Source: Gammaproteobacteria bacterium (GTDB lineage Bacteria; Pseudomonadota; Gammaproteobacteria; Pseudomonadales; Halieaceae). From it: DNA of 64,000 bases. The stretch is taken from positions 1-64,000 of the forward strand of contig JAUICG010000009.1 in the NCBI GenBank assembly GCA_030427485.1, read 5' to 3'. Positions within the stretch are counted from its first letter, which is position 1; every line of letters begins with the position of its first letter. The notes under the pieces were generated by a model, which searched no databases, was not told where the DNA came from, and worked only from the letters and a program-made list of their open reading frames with translations. This document shows, in pieces, positions 53,935-62,992 of this stretch. A program made the position numbers and the translations under genes.

Positions 53935-54936
53935 CTACAGTCCCTTTCGATAGGTATACGGTGTAACGCCGGTCCAACCCTTGAAGGCGCGAATAAACGC
54001 GCTGGATTCGGAAAACCCCGCGCGGTAGGAAATCTCCTCGATGCTGAGGCCCTGCTTGCCGAGGAAGTGCAGGGCGGTGTCGCGGCGCACCTGGTTTTTG
54101 ATGTCCTTGAAGGTGGTGCCCTCGGCGGCGAGGCGCCGTCTCAGTGTTTGCGGGTGCACTTCCAGAGTGCTGGCGACATCGTTGAGTTCCGGTATATCGC
54201 GCAACTGCCGGTGCACGAGGTTGCGAACCTGGGCGGTCCAACTGTTGGTCGTGTAGTCCTGGGTGAGCATGATCAGCGCCGGATGGCGCAGGAAATGCCG
54301 CAGTGAGGCTTCATTCTGGGTAATGCGTTTTTCCAGCGCGGCGCGCGACAGCAATAGTTGCGAGCAGGCTTTCTCGAACTCTATCGGGTTGCCGAGAAAC
54401 ATGCGGCGGTAGTCCAGCGGCGGCGCCAGCGGTTCCGATTCGAGGTGCACCACCTGGATGGGCAGGTGTTCCTGCACCAGCCAACTGGCGAAGCGGTGGC
54501 TGTTGAACAGGAGCAGTTCGTGCAGGTAGGAACTCGTCCCGATACCGTCGTCCTGCGCCCGCAGAACAATGCGCGCCACGTCCTCGTCTTCTTCCAGTAC
54601 CGGATGCAGGCCCAACTCGAATAGCTGGTAGAACCGGCAGTAACGGCTGAGCGCCTGCCCCAGGGTTTCGCTGCCAATGACCGCATGGCACATCATCGAC
54701 CAGCAGCCGACGGGCAGCGGCCGCTGGCCGTAACCCAGCGCCTCGTCATTCATCGCCTGCATGGTGCCGACCTGCAGGTCGGCAAAGCGCTCGATGGAAA
54801 TGCGCGCGTTGCTCTCCAGCATCAGCCGTGGGGAAATGCGGTGCCTGCGCAACAGGCTGATCGGATCCAGCCCCCGCGCGACAACGTTTTTCAGTACGGC
54901 CCGGGCGAAATAGACTGATATCGACAGGTCGCGCAT
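53935..54936 (-). CDS. AraC-family transcriptional regulator
   Basis: A 333-residue regulator with an N-terminal Arabinose_bd-type ligand domain (about 15-200) and a C-terminal AraC double helix-turn-helix (about 235-330): LNDVASTLEVHPQTLRRRLAAEG and ISYRAGFSESSAFIRAFKGWTG. The family resembles OruR/ArgR-like activators. I chose ATG 54936 (MRDLSISVYF); the frame runs further upstream but inside the GGDEF gene. It starts seven bases after the GGDEF gene, so the two are probably cotranscribed. Confidence 0.9.
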   Translation of the reverse strand: MRDLSISVYFARAVLKNVVARGLDPISLLRRHRISPRLMLESNARISIERFADLQVGTMQAMNDEALGYGQRPLPVGCWSMMCHAVIGSETLGQALSRYCRFYQLFELGLHPVLEEDEDVARIVLRAQDDGIGTSSYLHELLLFNSHRFASWLVQEHLPIQVVHLESEPLAPPLDYRRMFLGNPIEFEKACSQLLLSRAALEKRITQNEASLRHFLRHPALIMLTQDYTTNSWTAQVRNLVHRQLRDIPELNDVASTLEVHPQTLRRRLAAEGTTFKDIKNQVRRDTALHFLGKQGLSIEEISYRAGFSESSAFIRAFKGWTGVTPYTYRKGL

Positions 54937-54943
54937 CTGTCCG

Positions 54944-56116
54944 TCAGGCGTTGCCGAATTGCGTGCTGAGGCGAATAGGCTGGTTGTCCACCGAGGCCAC
55001 GCGATTACGGCCGCCGCGTTTGGCCAGGTGCATGGCCCGGTGCGCCTCCTGCGAGAGCTTGTCGAGATCGGTTTCCCCGAGCGAGGCCGCCACGCCCACA
55101 CTGACGGTTACCGGGATACGCTGCTGGTTGACCACCAGCGGCCGTTCCGCGATATCCTGGCGGATGCGTTCAGCCAGCACACGGGCGCCGTCGAGGTCGG
55201 TATGCGGCAGGACCAGCAGAAATTCGTCGCCGCCGGTTCGGGCCACGACATCGCTGGCGCGCGACAGGCGTTGCAGGCACTGCGCCACCAGGCGGATAAT
55301 CTGGTCGCCGGCATCATTGCCAAAGTTGCCGTTCAACTCCCTGAAATGATCGATGCCAACCATTACCGAGGCGGTTGGCAATTGTCCGCGAGAGGCTTCC
55401 GCCAGTGTCAGGTGCAGCGCATTCTCCAGCCCGCGGCGGTTGAGTAACTGGGTCAGCGGATCCTGGGTGGCGAGGTGGGACAGACTCCTCTGGTACTCGA
55501 TCAGCATGCTGGCCATGAAGCCCATCGCAACCAGTGTGTAGGCCGAACTGTAGATGCCAAAAATAACGGCCTGCGCAAGGGCGAAGTCTCCCAGCACCCG
55601 CCACTGGTAGAGTGCGCCACAGACGCCGAATAACATCATCAGGCCGGCGGCACCGATGATGCCGTCGCCGACATTGCCTTTTCTCCAGCAGCGCCACGCG
55701 CTCAGCGCGCCTGCCGTGACGAAGAAAAACGCGGCGGTGACCATCTGCACGCCGAACATGTCGCGCGGCTTGAGAAAAAACACGCTCAGGCAGGCGAGCA
55801 GGCAGACCACGCCCAGTACCAGCCGCCCGCGGGTAAACCCCGCGCGCTGCCCGGCCGCCATGAACAGGATATAACTGTTCAGAATGGACGCCACCGAGGG
55901 GATGTCAATGGCCATCGGCATCGCCGAAGCCTGTTGCAGGGCGAAGGCGATCCAGCCCAGCAGCGCCGCCATAAAGTACACGGTATAGAGGCCGAGGCCC
56001 GGCGAGGGATTGCCGGCATCACTGAGGACGTATACCACCAGCATCTGCGCGAAGGTGATCACGAAGATCAGCCCGAAGTACATAATGACCCAGTTTTCGG
56101 GTTGAATCTGTTCCAT
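54944..56116 (-). CDS. Membrane GGDEF protein with altered metal-site Asp
   Basis: A 390-residue protein with about six membrane segments (1-205) and a C-terminal GGDEF domain (about 215-380). The signature loop RTGGDEFLLV is intact. However, the upstream metal-binding motif normally reading LDIDHF is VGIDHF, and the following ND..GH residues are NG..GN. It may therefore be a weak diguanylate cyclase or a GTP-binding sensor. No allosteric RxxD site was identified. It precedes the AraC gene in an apparent operon; GGAAAGG precedes the ATG. Confidence 0.88.
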   Translation of the reverse strand: MEQIQPENWVIMYFGLIFVITFAQMLVVYVLSDAGNPSPGLGLYTVYFMAALLGWIAFALQQASAMPMAIDIPSVASILNSYILFMAAGQRAGFTRGRLVLGVVCLLACLSVFFLKPRDMFGVQMVTAAFFFVTAGALSAWRCWRKGNVGDGIIGAAGLMMLFGVCGALYQWRVLGDFALAQAVIFGIYSSAYTLVAMGFMASMLIEYQRSLSHLATQDPLTQLLNRRGLENALHLTLAEASRGQLPTASVMVGIDHFRELNGNFGNDAGDQIIRLVAQCLQRLSRASDVVARTGGDEFLLVLPHTDLDGARVLAERIRQDIAERPLVVNQQRIPVTVSVGVAASLGETDLDKLSQEAHRAMHLAKRGGRNRVASVDNQPIRLSTQFGNA

Positions 56117-56250
56117 AGCCTTTCCAGAAAATGCCGCTTCAGGCGGCTGTCATGTCCAGTCAATTTAATTGTCAGGACGGGTCATTGTTGGCCCAGTCGG
56201 CTGTCACCATACTGTTCGCCGATTATTTTTCAGCAATCAGGAGGTACGCC

Positions 56251-57426
56251 ATGTTGCCACGAGCATTTACCGAAGAGCAGCAGATGTTCCGCGACGCCTA
56301 TCGCAAGTTTCTCGCAGCGGAGATTGTGCCACATATGGAGGCATGGCGTGAGGCCGGAATTGTCGACCGCAGCGCATTTCGCAAGGCGGGCGAGCAGGGT
56401 TTTTTGATGATCTGGCCCGATGAGAAGTACGGCGGCATGGGCGACGACGATTTTCGTTTCGAACAGATCATTATCGAGGAGACCAATTACGCGCGAGCGG
56501 GCGACTGGTTCAATACGCTGCACAGCCGCCTGGTCGGTCCCTACCTGACGCGCTTTGGCAACGAGGAGCAGTGCCTGCGCCTGCTGCCCGCTTGCGTCAG
56601 CGGGGAGAGTGTCCTGGCGATCGCGATGACCGAACCGGATGCCGGCAGCGACCTGGCCGGCATGCGCTCCACCGCGGTGGAGAAGGACGATCACTGGGTG
56701 CTCAACGGGTCGAAAACCTTTATCTCCAATGGCATCAACGCCGATATCGTGATCGTGGCCGCCAAGACCGACCCGGACAACAACCCCCATCATATGACAC
56801 TGTTCATCGTGGAGCGCGGTATGCAGGGCTTTGAGCGCGGCCGCAACCTGAAAAAGATGGGCATGAAGGCCCAGGATACAGCCGAGTTGTTTTTCAACGA
56901 CGTCAAGGTGCCCAAGGCCAATGTGCTGGGGGAGCCGGGGCAGGGCTTCATCTACCTGATGAAAGGCCTGGCCGAGGAGCGCCTGCTCGGCGCCGTGGGC
57001 TATCTGTCTTCGGCGCAGCTGTCCTGGGACCTGACGCTGGACTATGTCAAGGAGCGCAAGGCCTTCGGCAAGACCGTGTCCGCTTTCCAGAACACCCAGT
57101 TCAGGCTGGCGGAGTTGCGCACCCAGCTGGATTTTGCCCAGGTGTATGTAGACCAGTGTGTCGCCGCCTTCAACGCCGACCAGCTCACCGCAGTGGATGC
57201 CGCGAAGGCCAAGCTGCACACCAGTGAGCTGCAGGTGGAGATGGCCAATCTCGGTGTGCAGCTGCACGGCGGCAATGGCTATATGGACGAATACCCCATT
57301 AGCAGGCAGTATACCGACGCGAAGATTTCTACTATCTACGCGGGTAGCTCCGAGGTAATGAAAATCATCATCAGCCGGGACTTCCTGAGCGAGGACTACA
57401 CGCCGTTCAACAGCCGGAATTTTTAA
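56251..57426 (+). CDS. Acyl-CoA dehydrogenase (long-chain/LCAD-like)
   Basis: A 391-residue FAD enzyme introducing a 2,3 double bond into acyl-CoA. The motif AIAMTEPDAGSDLAGM is near 127, followed by GSKTFISNG, RKAFGKTVSAFQNTQF and LHGGNGYMDEYPISRQYTDA. The C-terminal YEGT Glu is absent (YAGSSEV), while AEERLL places a Glu in the helix used as base by long-chain and isovaleryl enzymes. AGGAGG before ATG 56251 fixes the start. It is first of a run of acyl-CoA genes on the plus strand. Confidence 0.92.
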   Translation: MLPRAFTEEQQMFRDAYRKFLAAEIVPHMEAWREAGIVDRSAFRKAGEQGFLMIWPDEKYGGMGDDDFRFEQIIIEETNYARAGDWFNTLHSRLVGPYLTRFGNEEQCLRLLPACVSGESVLAIAMTEPDAGSDLAGMRSTAVEKDDHWVLNGSKTFISNGINADIVIVAAKTDPDNNPHHMTLFIVERGMQGFERGRNLKKMGMKAQDTAELFFNDVKVPKANVLGEPGQGFIYLMKGLAEERLLGAVGYLSSAQLSWDLTLDYVKERKAFGKTVSAFQNTQFRLAELRTQLDFAQVYVDQCVAAFNADQLTAVDAAKAKLHTSELQVEMANLGVQLHGGNGYMDEYPISRQYTDAKISTIYAGSSEVMKIIISRDFLSEDYTPFNSRNF

Positions 57427-57465
57427 CTCACCACAGTAAACAACTGACCGTTAAGGAGAAATGTT

Positions 57466-58257
57466 ATGGATCTGAAAGATAAAGTCGCCGTTATCACCGG
57501 TGGTGCATCCGGTTTGGGTCGCGCGACCGTGAAGCGTTTCGTCGCCAATGGTGCCAGGGTTGCGATTTTCGATATGAACGAGGAAAAGGCCAACCAGTTG
57601 GTCGAGGAATTCCCCGGCGAGGTGATTTTCTGCAGCGTTAACGTCACCGACGAGGCCTCTGTCGCCGCCGGTATCGCGGCGACCATGAAGGCGTTCGGCG
57701 GCATCCACATCTGTTGTAACTTTGCCGGTACCGGCAACGCGATGCGTACGATGGGTAAAAAGGGACCTTTTCCGCTGGATGAATTCAACCGCATCATCCA
57801 GATCAACCTGGTCGGCACGTTCAACGTGCTGCGCCTGTGCGCCGAGAAGATGGCGGACAACGAAGTGCTCAATGACGACGGCGGCCGCGGCGTGATTATC
57901 AACACGGCGTCTGTCGCTGCCTATGAAGGCCAGATCGGCCAGGCCGCGTACTCCGCCTCCAAGGGCGGTGTCGTGGGCATGACACTGCCGATCGCCCGCG
58001 ACCTCGCCGTTCTGGGTATCCGGGTCAACACCATCGTACCGGGCCTGATCGCCACGCCGTTGATGATGGGCGGTGCCGAGGAAATGACGCCGGAAATCGC
58101 TGAATTCCTGCAGCCTCTGGCCAGCCAGGTGCTGTATCCCAAGCGTCTGGGCAAAGCTGATGAAATCGCCCAGCTGGCGCAACAGCTGGTGGAGAACGAT
58201 TACATTAACGGCGAGTGCATCCGTATGGATGGCGGTATCCGCATGCAGCCGAAGTAA
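57466..58257 (+). CDS. Short-chain dehydrogenase, 3-hydroxyacyl-CoA dehydrogenase type (HSD10-like)
   Basis: A 263-residue SDR. The nucleotide motif TGGASGLG is near 13, the NAG-equivalent CNFAGTG near 85, a catalytic Ser in NTASVAAYEG and YSASK near 163. The stretch GRGVIINTASVAAYEGQIGQ and the long insertion around GPFPLDEF fit the HSD17B10/3-hydroxyacyl-CoA dehydrogenase group. AAGGAG precedes the ATG. It lies between the dehydrogenase and CoA-transferase-family genes. Confidence 0.9.
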   Translation: MDLKDKVAVITGGASGLGRATVKRFVANGARVAIFDMNEEKANQLVEEFPGEVIFCSVNVTDEASVAAGIAATMKAFGGIHICCNFAGTGNAMRTMGKKGPFPLDEFNRIIQINLVGTFNVLRLCAEKMADNEVLNDDGGRGVIINTASVAAYEGQIGQAAYSASKGGVVGMTLPIARDLAVLGIRVNTIVPGLIATPLMMGGAEEMTPEIAEFLQPLASQVLYPKRLGKADEIAQLAQQLVENDYINGECIRMDGGIRMQPK

Positions 58258-58335
58258 GCCCGCTCAGCGACTTATTTCCGAATGCGCGCCGGACCACGCC
58301 GGCGCCGCACAGTACAGGAATACAGGAGAAACCGA

Positions 58336-59469
58336 ATGGGGCCATTGCACGGTTATACAGTGATCGAGCTCGCCGGTATCGGGCCGGCGCCGATGGGGGG
58401 CATGATGCTCGCTGATATGGGGGCCGAGGTGATCGTGATCGATCGCTCTGCCGGCGCCAGCGCGCTGGTGATGAAGGATGTCAGTTCCCGCGGCAAGAAA
58501 TCGGTGGCCATCAACCTCAAGGACCCAGGCGGCCTGGAGACGCTGTTGCGCATGGTGGAGAACGCCGACGTACTGATCGACCCTTTCCGCCCGGGCGTGT
58601 GCGAAAAACTGGGTTTCGGGCCGGAGGTTTGCATGGCGCGCAATCCCAGGCTGGTGTTCGCGCGTATGACCGGGTGGGGCCAGGAGGGCCCGCTGGCGCA
58701 CAGCGCCGGACACGATATCAACTATATCTCCATTACCGGCGCGCTGTATGCGATGGGCCACAAGCAGGATAAACCGGTCCCGCCCCTGAACCTGGTCGGG
58801 GATATGGGCGGCGGCGGCATGCTGCTGGTCAACGGTATCCTCGCCGCGCTGCTCGAGACATCGAACTCCGGCAAGGGACAGGTCATCGACGTGGCGATGG
58901 TGGACGGCGCCGCGCAACTCATGTGGATGTTCCACAGCTTCCAGGCGCTGGGTATGTGGGACGCCACGCAGCGAGAGTCCAATATGCTGGATGGGGGTGC
59001 GCATTACTATGGTACCTACGAGTGCGCTGATGGCGAGTATATTTCCATCGGCTCCATCGAGCCGCAGTTTTACGCACTGCTGATGCAACTGGCGGAACTG
59101 CCCGAGGCCGATTTTGGCGCGCAGAACGACCAGTCCGCCTGGCCGCAGATGAAGGAGAAACTGGCGGCGATATTCAAGCGGAAAACCCAGGCGCAGTGGT
59201 GCGACATCATGGAGGGCACTGACGTCTGCTTCGCGCCGGTACTCAATTTCATGGATGCGCCGCGGCACGCCGCCAATATCGCGCGCAAAACCTACATAGA
59301 CGTGGATGGTGTCACGCAGCCCGCGCCGGCACCGCGCTTCAGTCGCACCCCCTCCGAGGTGCAGCACGGCGCGCATGAGGCCGGGCAGGATACCGATACC
59401 GTGCTGGCGGCGATGGGTTTTGCTGAACAGGAACTGGCGGACCTCAGGAAAGCCGGTTCAATACTATGA
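58336..59469 (+). CDS. CaiB/BaiF family protein, alpha-methylacyl-CoA racemase-like
   Basis: A 377-residue family-III CoA-transferase-fold protein. The segments VIELAGIGPAPMGGMMLADMGAEVI (CoA-binding N terminus), RPGVCEKLGFGPE, GHDINYISITGAL (catalytic His-Asp pattern of racemases, near 123) and GDMGGGGMLLVNGI (second catalytic Asp) match alpha-methylacyl-CoA racemase rather than formyl-CoA transferase. It would epimerise 2-methyl branched acyl-CoAs. AGGAGA lies before ATG 58336. Confidence 0.88.
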   Translation: MGPLHGYTVIELAGIGPAPMGGMMLADMGAEVIVIDRSAGASALVMKDVSSRGKKSVAINLKDPGGLETLLRMVENADVLIDPFRPGVCEKLGFGPEVCMARNPRLVFARMTGWGQEGPLAHSAGHDINYISITGALYAMGHKQDKPVPPLNLVGDMGGGGMLLVNGILAALLETSNSGKGQVIDVAMVDGAAQLMWMFHSFQALGMWDATQRESNMLDGGAHYYGTYECADGEYISIGSIEPQFYALLMQLAELPEADFGAQNDQSAWPQMKEKLAAIFKRKTQAQWCDIMEGTDVCFAPVLNFMDAPRHAANIARKTYIDVDGVTQPAPAPRFSRTPSEVQHGAHEAGQDTDTVLAAMGFAEQELADLRKAGSIL

Positions 59470-59492
59470 CGATGGCATAGGGGAGTTGCGCC

Positions 59493-60281
59493 ATGGCGAA
59501 TTACGCGACAGTAAAGATCGAGCGGCACGGTCCGGTGGCAGTGGTCAGCCTGAACCGTCCGGACAAACTCAATAGTTTTGACGCGGCGCTGCGGCACGAG
59601 TTGCTGCCGGCGGTGCGCGAGGTCAATGACGACGACACCGTGCGCGTGGTTGTGCTGACCGGGGCGGGGCGCGCCTTCAGCGCGGGTGCCGATCTCGGCG
59701 ACATGCCGGAGGATAAAACGAACTTCCGCGTGGAAGACCAGCTCAACGGCGAGTACAAGCCCATCCTGATGGAGATACTGGAGGCGCCCAAGCCGTGGAT
59801 CAGTGCGATAAACGGGGCCTGCGCCGGTATCGGCAGTGCCTTCGGCATGGTCTGCGACCTGACGGTCATGGCCGATGATGCCTATATTTACCAGGCGTTT
59901 GCCGCCATCAGCCTGGTGCCGGACGGCGGGGCGACCTGGCACCTGGTACGTACCCTGGGCCGCAAGCGCGCCTACGAGGTCATTGTGACCGGCGAGAAGA
60001 TCCGCGCGGACAAGTGCCTGGAGTGGGGGCTGTGTAACCGTGTCGTGCCCGCTGACCAGCTAGTGCAGGAAACGCTGGCCTGGGCGGAGGAGATCGCAGG
60101 CAAGGCGCCTTTGTCACTGCGCTACGCGAAACAGGCCCTCAACGCCGCGATCGAATCATCGGTGGCGGATACGATTTCCCACGAGGCCAAGTTGCAGCAC
60201 ATCTGCATCAACAGTGCGGACGCCCAGGAAGGTGTGGTGGCCTTTATGCAAAAACGCGCACCCGCCTGGCAGGGCCGCTGA
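59493..60281 (+). CDS. Enoyl-CoA hydratase/isomerase (crotonase family)
   Basis: A 262-residue crotonase-fold enzyme: RAFSAGADLGDMP (near 62) and NGACAGIGSAFGMVCDL form the oxyanion hole, and AFAAISLVPDGGATW carries the region of the second catalytic acid (Asp in place of Glu, as in some isomerase or PaaG-like members). It starts 23 bases after the racemase-like gene and belongs to the same operon. Confidence 0.92.
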   Translation: MANYATVKIERHGPVAVVSLNRPDKLNSFDAALRHELLPAVREVNDDDTVRVVVLTGAGRAFSAGADLGDMPEDKTNFRVEDQLNGEYKPILMEILEAPKPWISAINGACAGIGSAFGMVCDLTVMADDAYIYQAFAAISLVPDGGATWHLVRTLGRKRAYEVIVTGEKIRADKCLEWGLCNRVVPADQLVQETLAWAEEIAGKAPLSLRYAKQALNAAIESSVADTISHEAKLQHICINSADAQEGVVAFMQKRAPAWQGR

Positions 60282-60380
60282 TCGATCGGGGGCCACTGTT
60301 CGCACCCTGCCTCAGCAGGGCGCTATTCCCGGCTGCTATCTGCGTTATAGTGTTGCGCTGACAGGTATTCGGAGTAATCC

Positions 60381-61919
60381 ATGGACAACGACATCAGGCC
60401 GGAACTGCGGGCGCTGCGGGAGCGCATTGCGCTGACGCTGGACGATGCGCGCGACGGCGCGCGGGGTAAACGCCACGCCAGGGGTTATCGCACCGCGCGT
60501 GAAAATGTCGCCGACCTCGTCGACGCAGGCTCCTTCCAGGAGTACGGCCAATTGGCGGTCGCGGCGCAGCGCAACCGCCGCGACTACCAGGACCTGCAGA
60601 CCAGTACCGCAGCCGACGGTATCATTACCGGAACCTGCACCATCAATGCCGGCCTCGTCGGTTCAGAGCACGCCCGGGCGGCGGTCATCGTCAACGATTA
60701 CTCGGTGCTCGCCGGCACCCAGGGTTTCTTTCATCACCGCAAACTGGACCGGATCTGCGAACTGGCCCAGCAGCACGCGCTGCCGCTCGTGATGTATACC
60801 GAGGGCGGCGGTGGACGTCCGGGCGATACCGATGTCGCCGTCCAGATCGCGGGATTGAATATCCGGTCGTTCAGCACCTGGGCGTCGCTCAGTGGTGTGG
60901 TGCCACGGATCGCCGTCAACAACGGCTACTGCTTCGCCGGCAACGCGGCGTTGTTTGGTTGCGCCGACTTTTGTATCGCCACGCGCAGCTCGTGGATCGG
61001 CATGGCGGGGCCCGCAATGATCGAAGGGGGCGGCATGGGCAAGCACGAGCCCACGGCGATAGGCCCCATTGAAGTGCAGGAGAAAAACGGCGTGGTGGAT
61101 ATTGTCGCCGAGGACGAGGCGCAGGCCACCGCCATCGCGAAACAACTGCTGTCCTATTTCCAGGGCGCGGTGACGGACTGGCAGGCGGCGCCCCAGGAAT
61201 CACTGCGCGAGGCCATCCCCCAGGACAGGCGCTGGGGTTACCCGGTTCGCCGCATTATCGAAACCCTGGCTGACAGCGGTTCGTTCCTGGAACTGCAGCG
61301 GATATACGGGCGCGGCATAGTCACCGGGTTCATCCGCCTCGAGGGCAGGCCCGTTGCGCTGATAGCGAATGACTGCCAGCAGCTGGGCGGGGCGGTCGAT
61401 GCGGTCTCCTCCGAGAAAGCGGCGCGCTTCCTGCGCATCTGTGATGCCTTCTCCCTGCCGGTGCTGTCACTGACGGATACGCCGGGGTTCATGGTGGGTC
61501 CGGACAGCGAAGCGGAGGGCGCGGTGCGGCGCATGTCCTCGCTGTTCCTGGCCGGCTCGAAGTTACGCGTGCCCATCGTGACCATTTTCCTGCGCAAGGC
61601 CTATGGCCTGGGCGCGATGGCGATGACCGGGGGTACGTTTGTCGCACCGGTCTATGCCGCGGCCTGGCCGACCGGCGAGTTTGGCGGAATGGGGCTGGAG
61701 GGCGCCGTGCGCCTGGGCTTCAAAAAGGAGCTGGAAGCGGAGCCGGACCCCGCGGCGCGCGAACAGCTGTTCCAGCAGCTGGTCACGCGTATGTACGATG
61801 TCGGCAAGGCCTCGGAAGCGGCTTCGTACCTGGAACTGGACGCGGTTATCGACCCCGCCGACACGCGCGCCGTCGTGCTGCGTGCGCTGGGAGCCGTGAA
61901 ACCCTGTGCCGGCCAGTAG
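60381..61919 (+). CDS. Acyl-CoA carboxylase carboxyltransferase (beta) subunit
   Basis: A 512-residue carboxyltransferase with two crotonase-like halves (about 1-255 and 256-512), like PccB/MccB. Markers are the acyl-CoA oxyanion region GIVTGFIRLEGRPVALIANDC, the biotin-side helix LPVLSLTDTPGFMVGP and KAYGLGAMAMTGG. It moves carboxyl from carboxybiotin to an acyl-CoA; the substrate is not evident. No biotin carboxylase/BCCP alpha subunit is present in the window, so it must pair with a distant one. An AraC gene starts inside its 3' end. Confidence 0.9.
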   Translation: MDNDIRPELRALRERIALTLDDARDGARGKRHARGYRTARENVADLVDAGSFQEYGQLAVAAQRNRRDYQDLQTSTAADGIITGTCTINAGLVGSEHARAAVIVNDYSVLAGTQGFFHHRKLDRICELAQQHALPLVMYTEGGGGRPGDTDVAVQIAGLNIRSFSTWASLSGVVPRIAVNNGYCFAGNAALFGCADFCIATRSSWIGMAGPAMIEGGGMGKHEPTAIGPIEVQEKNGVVDIVAEDEAQATAIAKQLLSYFQGAVTDWQAAPQESLREAIPQDRRWGYPVRRIIETLADSGSFLELQRIYGRGIVTGFIRLEGRPVALIANDCQQLGGAVDAVSSEKAARFLRICDAFSLPVLSLTDTPGFMVGPDSEAEGAVRRMSSLFLAGSKLRVPIVTIFLRKAYGLGAMAMTGGTFVAPVYAAAWPTGEFGGMGLEGAVRLGFKKELEAEPDPAAREQLFQQLVTRMYDVGKASEAASYLELDAVIDPADTRAVVLRALGAVKPCAGQ

Positions 61920-62925
61920 CGGCGACAGCGTCACCGCGCCCTGCCTGCAGGCAGTGCTGCAGGTCGCTGCCGCGCTGGGCGTGGACAGCGCGAAGCTGTT
62001 GCGCGACGCGGGTATCAACAAAGACCTGCTGCGGGCGCCCGGTGAGCGAATACCGCTGGCGAAGTACCTGGACGTCTATCGCATGGCCGTGGAGCGCAGC
62101 GGTGACCCGGATATGGGGTTGTGCGTGGGACACGTGGTGTACTTCACCGGTATGAACCTGCATCTCTATATGACGACGATCTGCAGGAACCTGAAAGAGT
62201 ATTTCAATGTCATTCCGAGCACGATACGGATTCGCGGCGATACCGGCCGCGTGCTGATCCGTTCACAGGGCGATTTTATCAGACTCGAGTGGCACCCGCT
62301 GAACGCGGCCTCGGCAGCGTGGCGCCCGCTGATCGACGAGATGCTGAAGTCGTCGGCTGAAATCGTCAACGCGATCTGCGCACTGCCCGTGCCTGTTCGC
62401 GCCGCGGAATTCGCCTATCCGGCGCCGGGTGATACACGCGCGCTGGCGCGCGCTTTCGGTTCCAACCTGAAATTTGGCTGCGAGGTCAGCTGCCTGTATT
62501 TTTCCCGCGAAGTCGTGCGCTATCCGCTGATTGACGTGGGCTTTGACCCGGCCGGCGACTTCTGGGCGGGGGCGCGTTCGGTGTTCGATGCGCCGGAGAC
62601 CGTTGAGCCCTTTTTGCAGGATACGCGTCTTGCGATACGCCGGGCCCTGCCGGGCGGCGGCCTGACAATCGACAGTCTCGCCCGGGAGTTGGGCATCTCT
62701 CGCCGCACCCTGCAGCGGCGACTCAGTGCGCTCGGCTCGAGCTTCAAGAACATATTGCAGGATGTCCGCGAGGAGCAATCGCGGCGCTACCTCGACGATC
62801 CGCGACTCGCGGTGACCGAGATCGCGCTGCTGCTGGGCTACTCCGACCAGGCCTCCTTTTCCAATGCGTTCAAGGCCTGGTGTGGATGCGCGCCTACCGA
62901 GTACCGGCAGCGCGGGGCCGGTTGA
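61906..62925 (+). CDS. AraC-family transcriptional regulator
   Basis: A 339-residue regulator with an Arabinose_bd-type N-terminal domain and a C-terminal AraC domain (about 240-335): IDSLARELGISRRTLQRRLSALGSSF and IALLLGYSDQASFSNAFKAWCGCAPTEYR. The GTG start lies 14 bases inside the carboxyltransferase gene, a coupled arrangement. It is probably the local activator or repressor of the surrounding acyl-CoA genes. Confidence 0.9.
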   Translation: MPASSGDSVTAPCLQAVLQVAAALGVDSAKLLRDAGINKDLLRAPGERIPLAKYLDVYRMAVERSGDPDMGLCVGHVVYFTGMNLHLYMTTICRNLKEYFNVIPSTIRIRGDTGRVLIRSQGDFIRLEWHPLNAASAAWRPLIDEMLKSSAEIVNAICALPVPVRAAEFAYPAPGDTRALARAFGSNLKFGCEVSCLYFSREVVRYPLIDVGFDPAGDFWAGARSVFDAPETVEPFLQDTRLAIRRALPGGGLTIDSLARELGISRRTLQRRLSALGSSFKNILQDVREEQSRRYLDDPRLAVTEIALLLGYSDQASFSNAFKAWCGCAPTEYRQRGAG

Positions 62926-62992
62926 TACGCTGGCGGGCATTATTGCGAATAGCCATGTAAGTACTTCGATTTACCGGATATGAGGATTTGAG

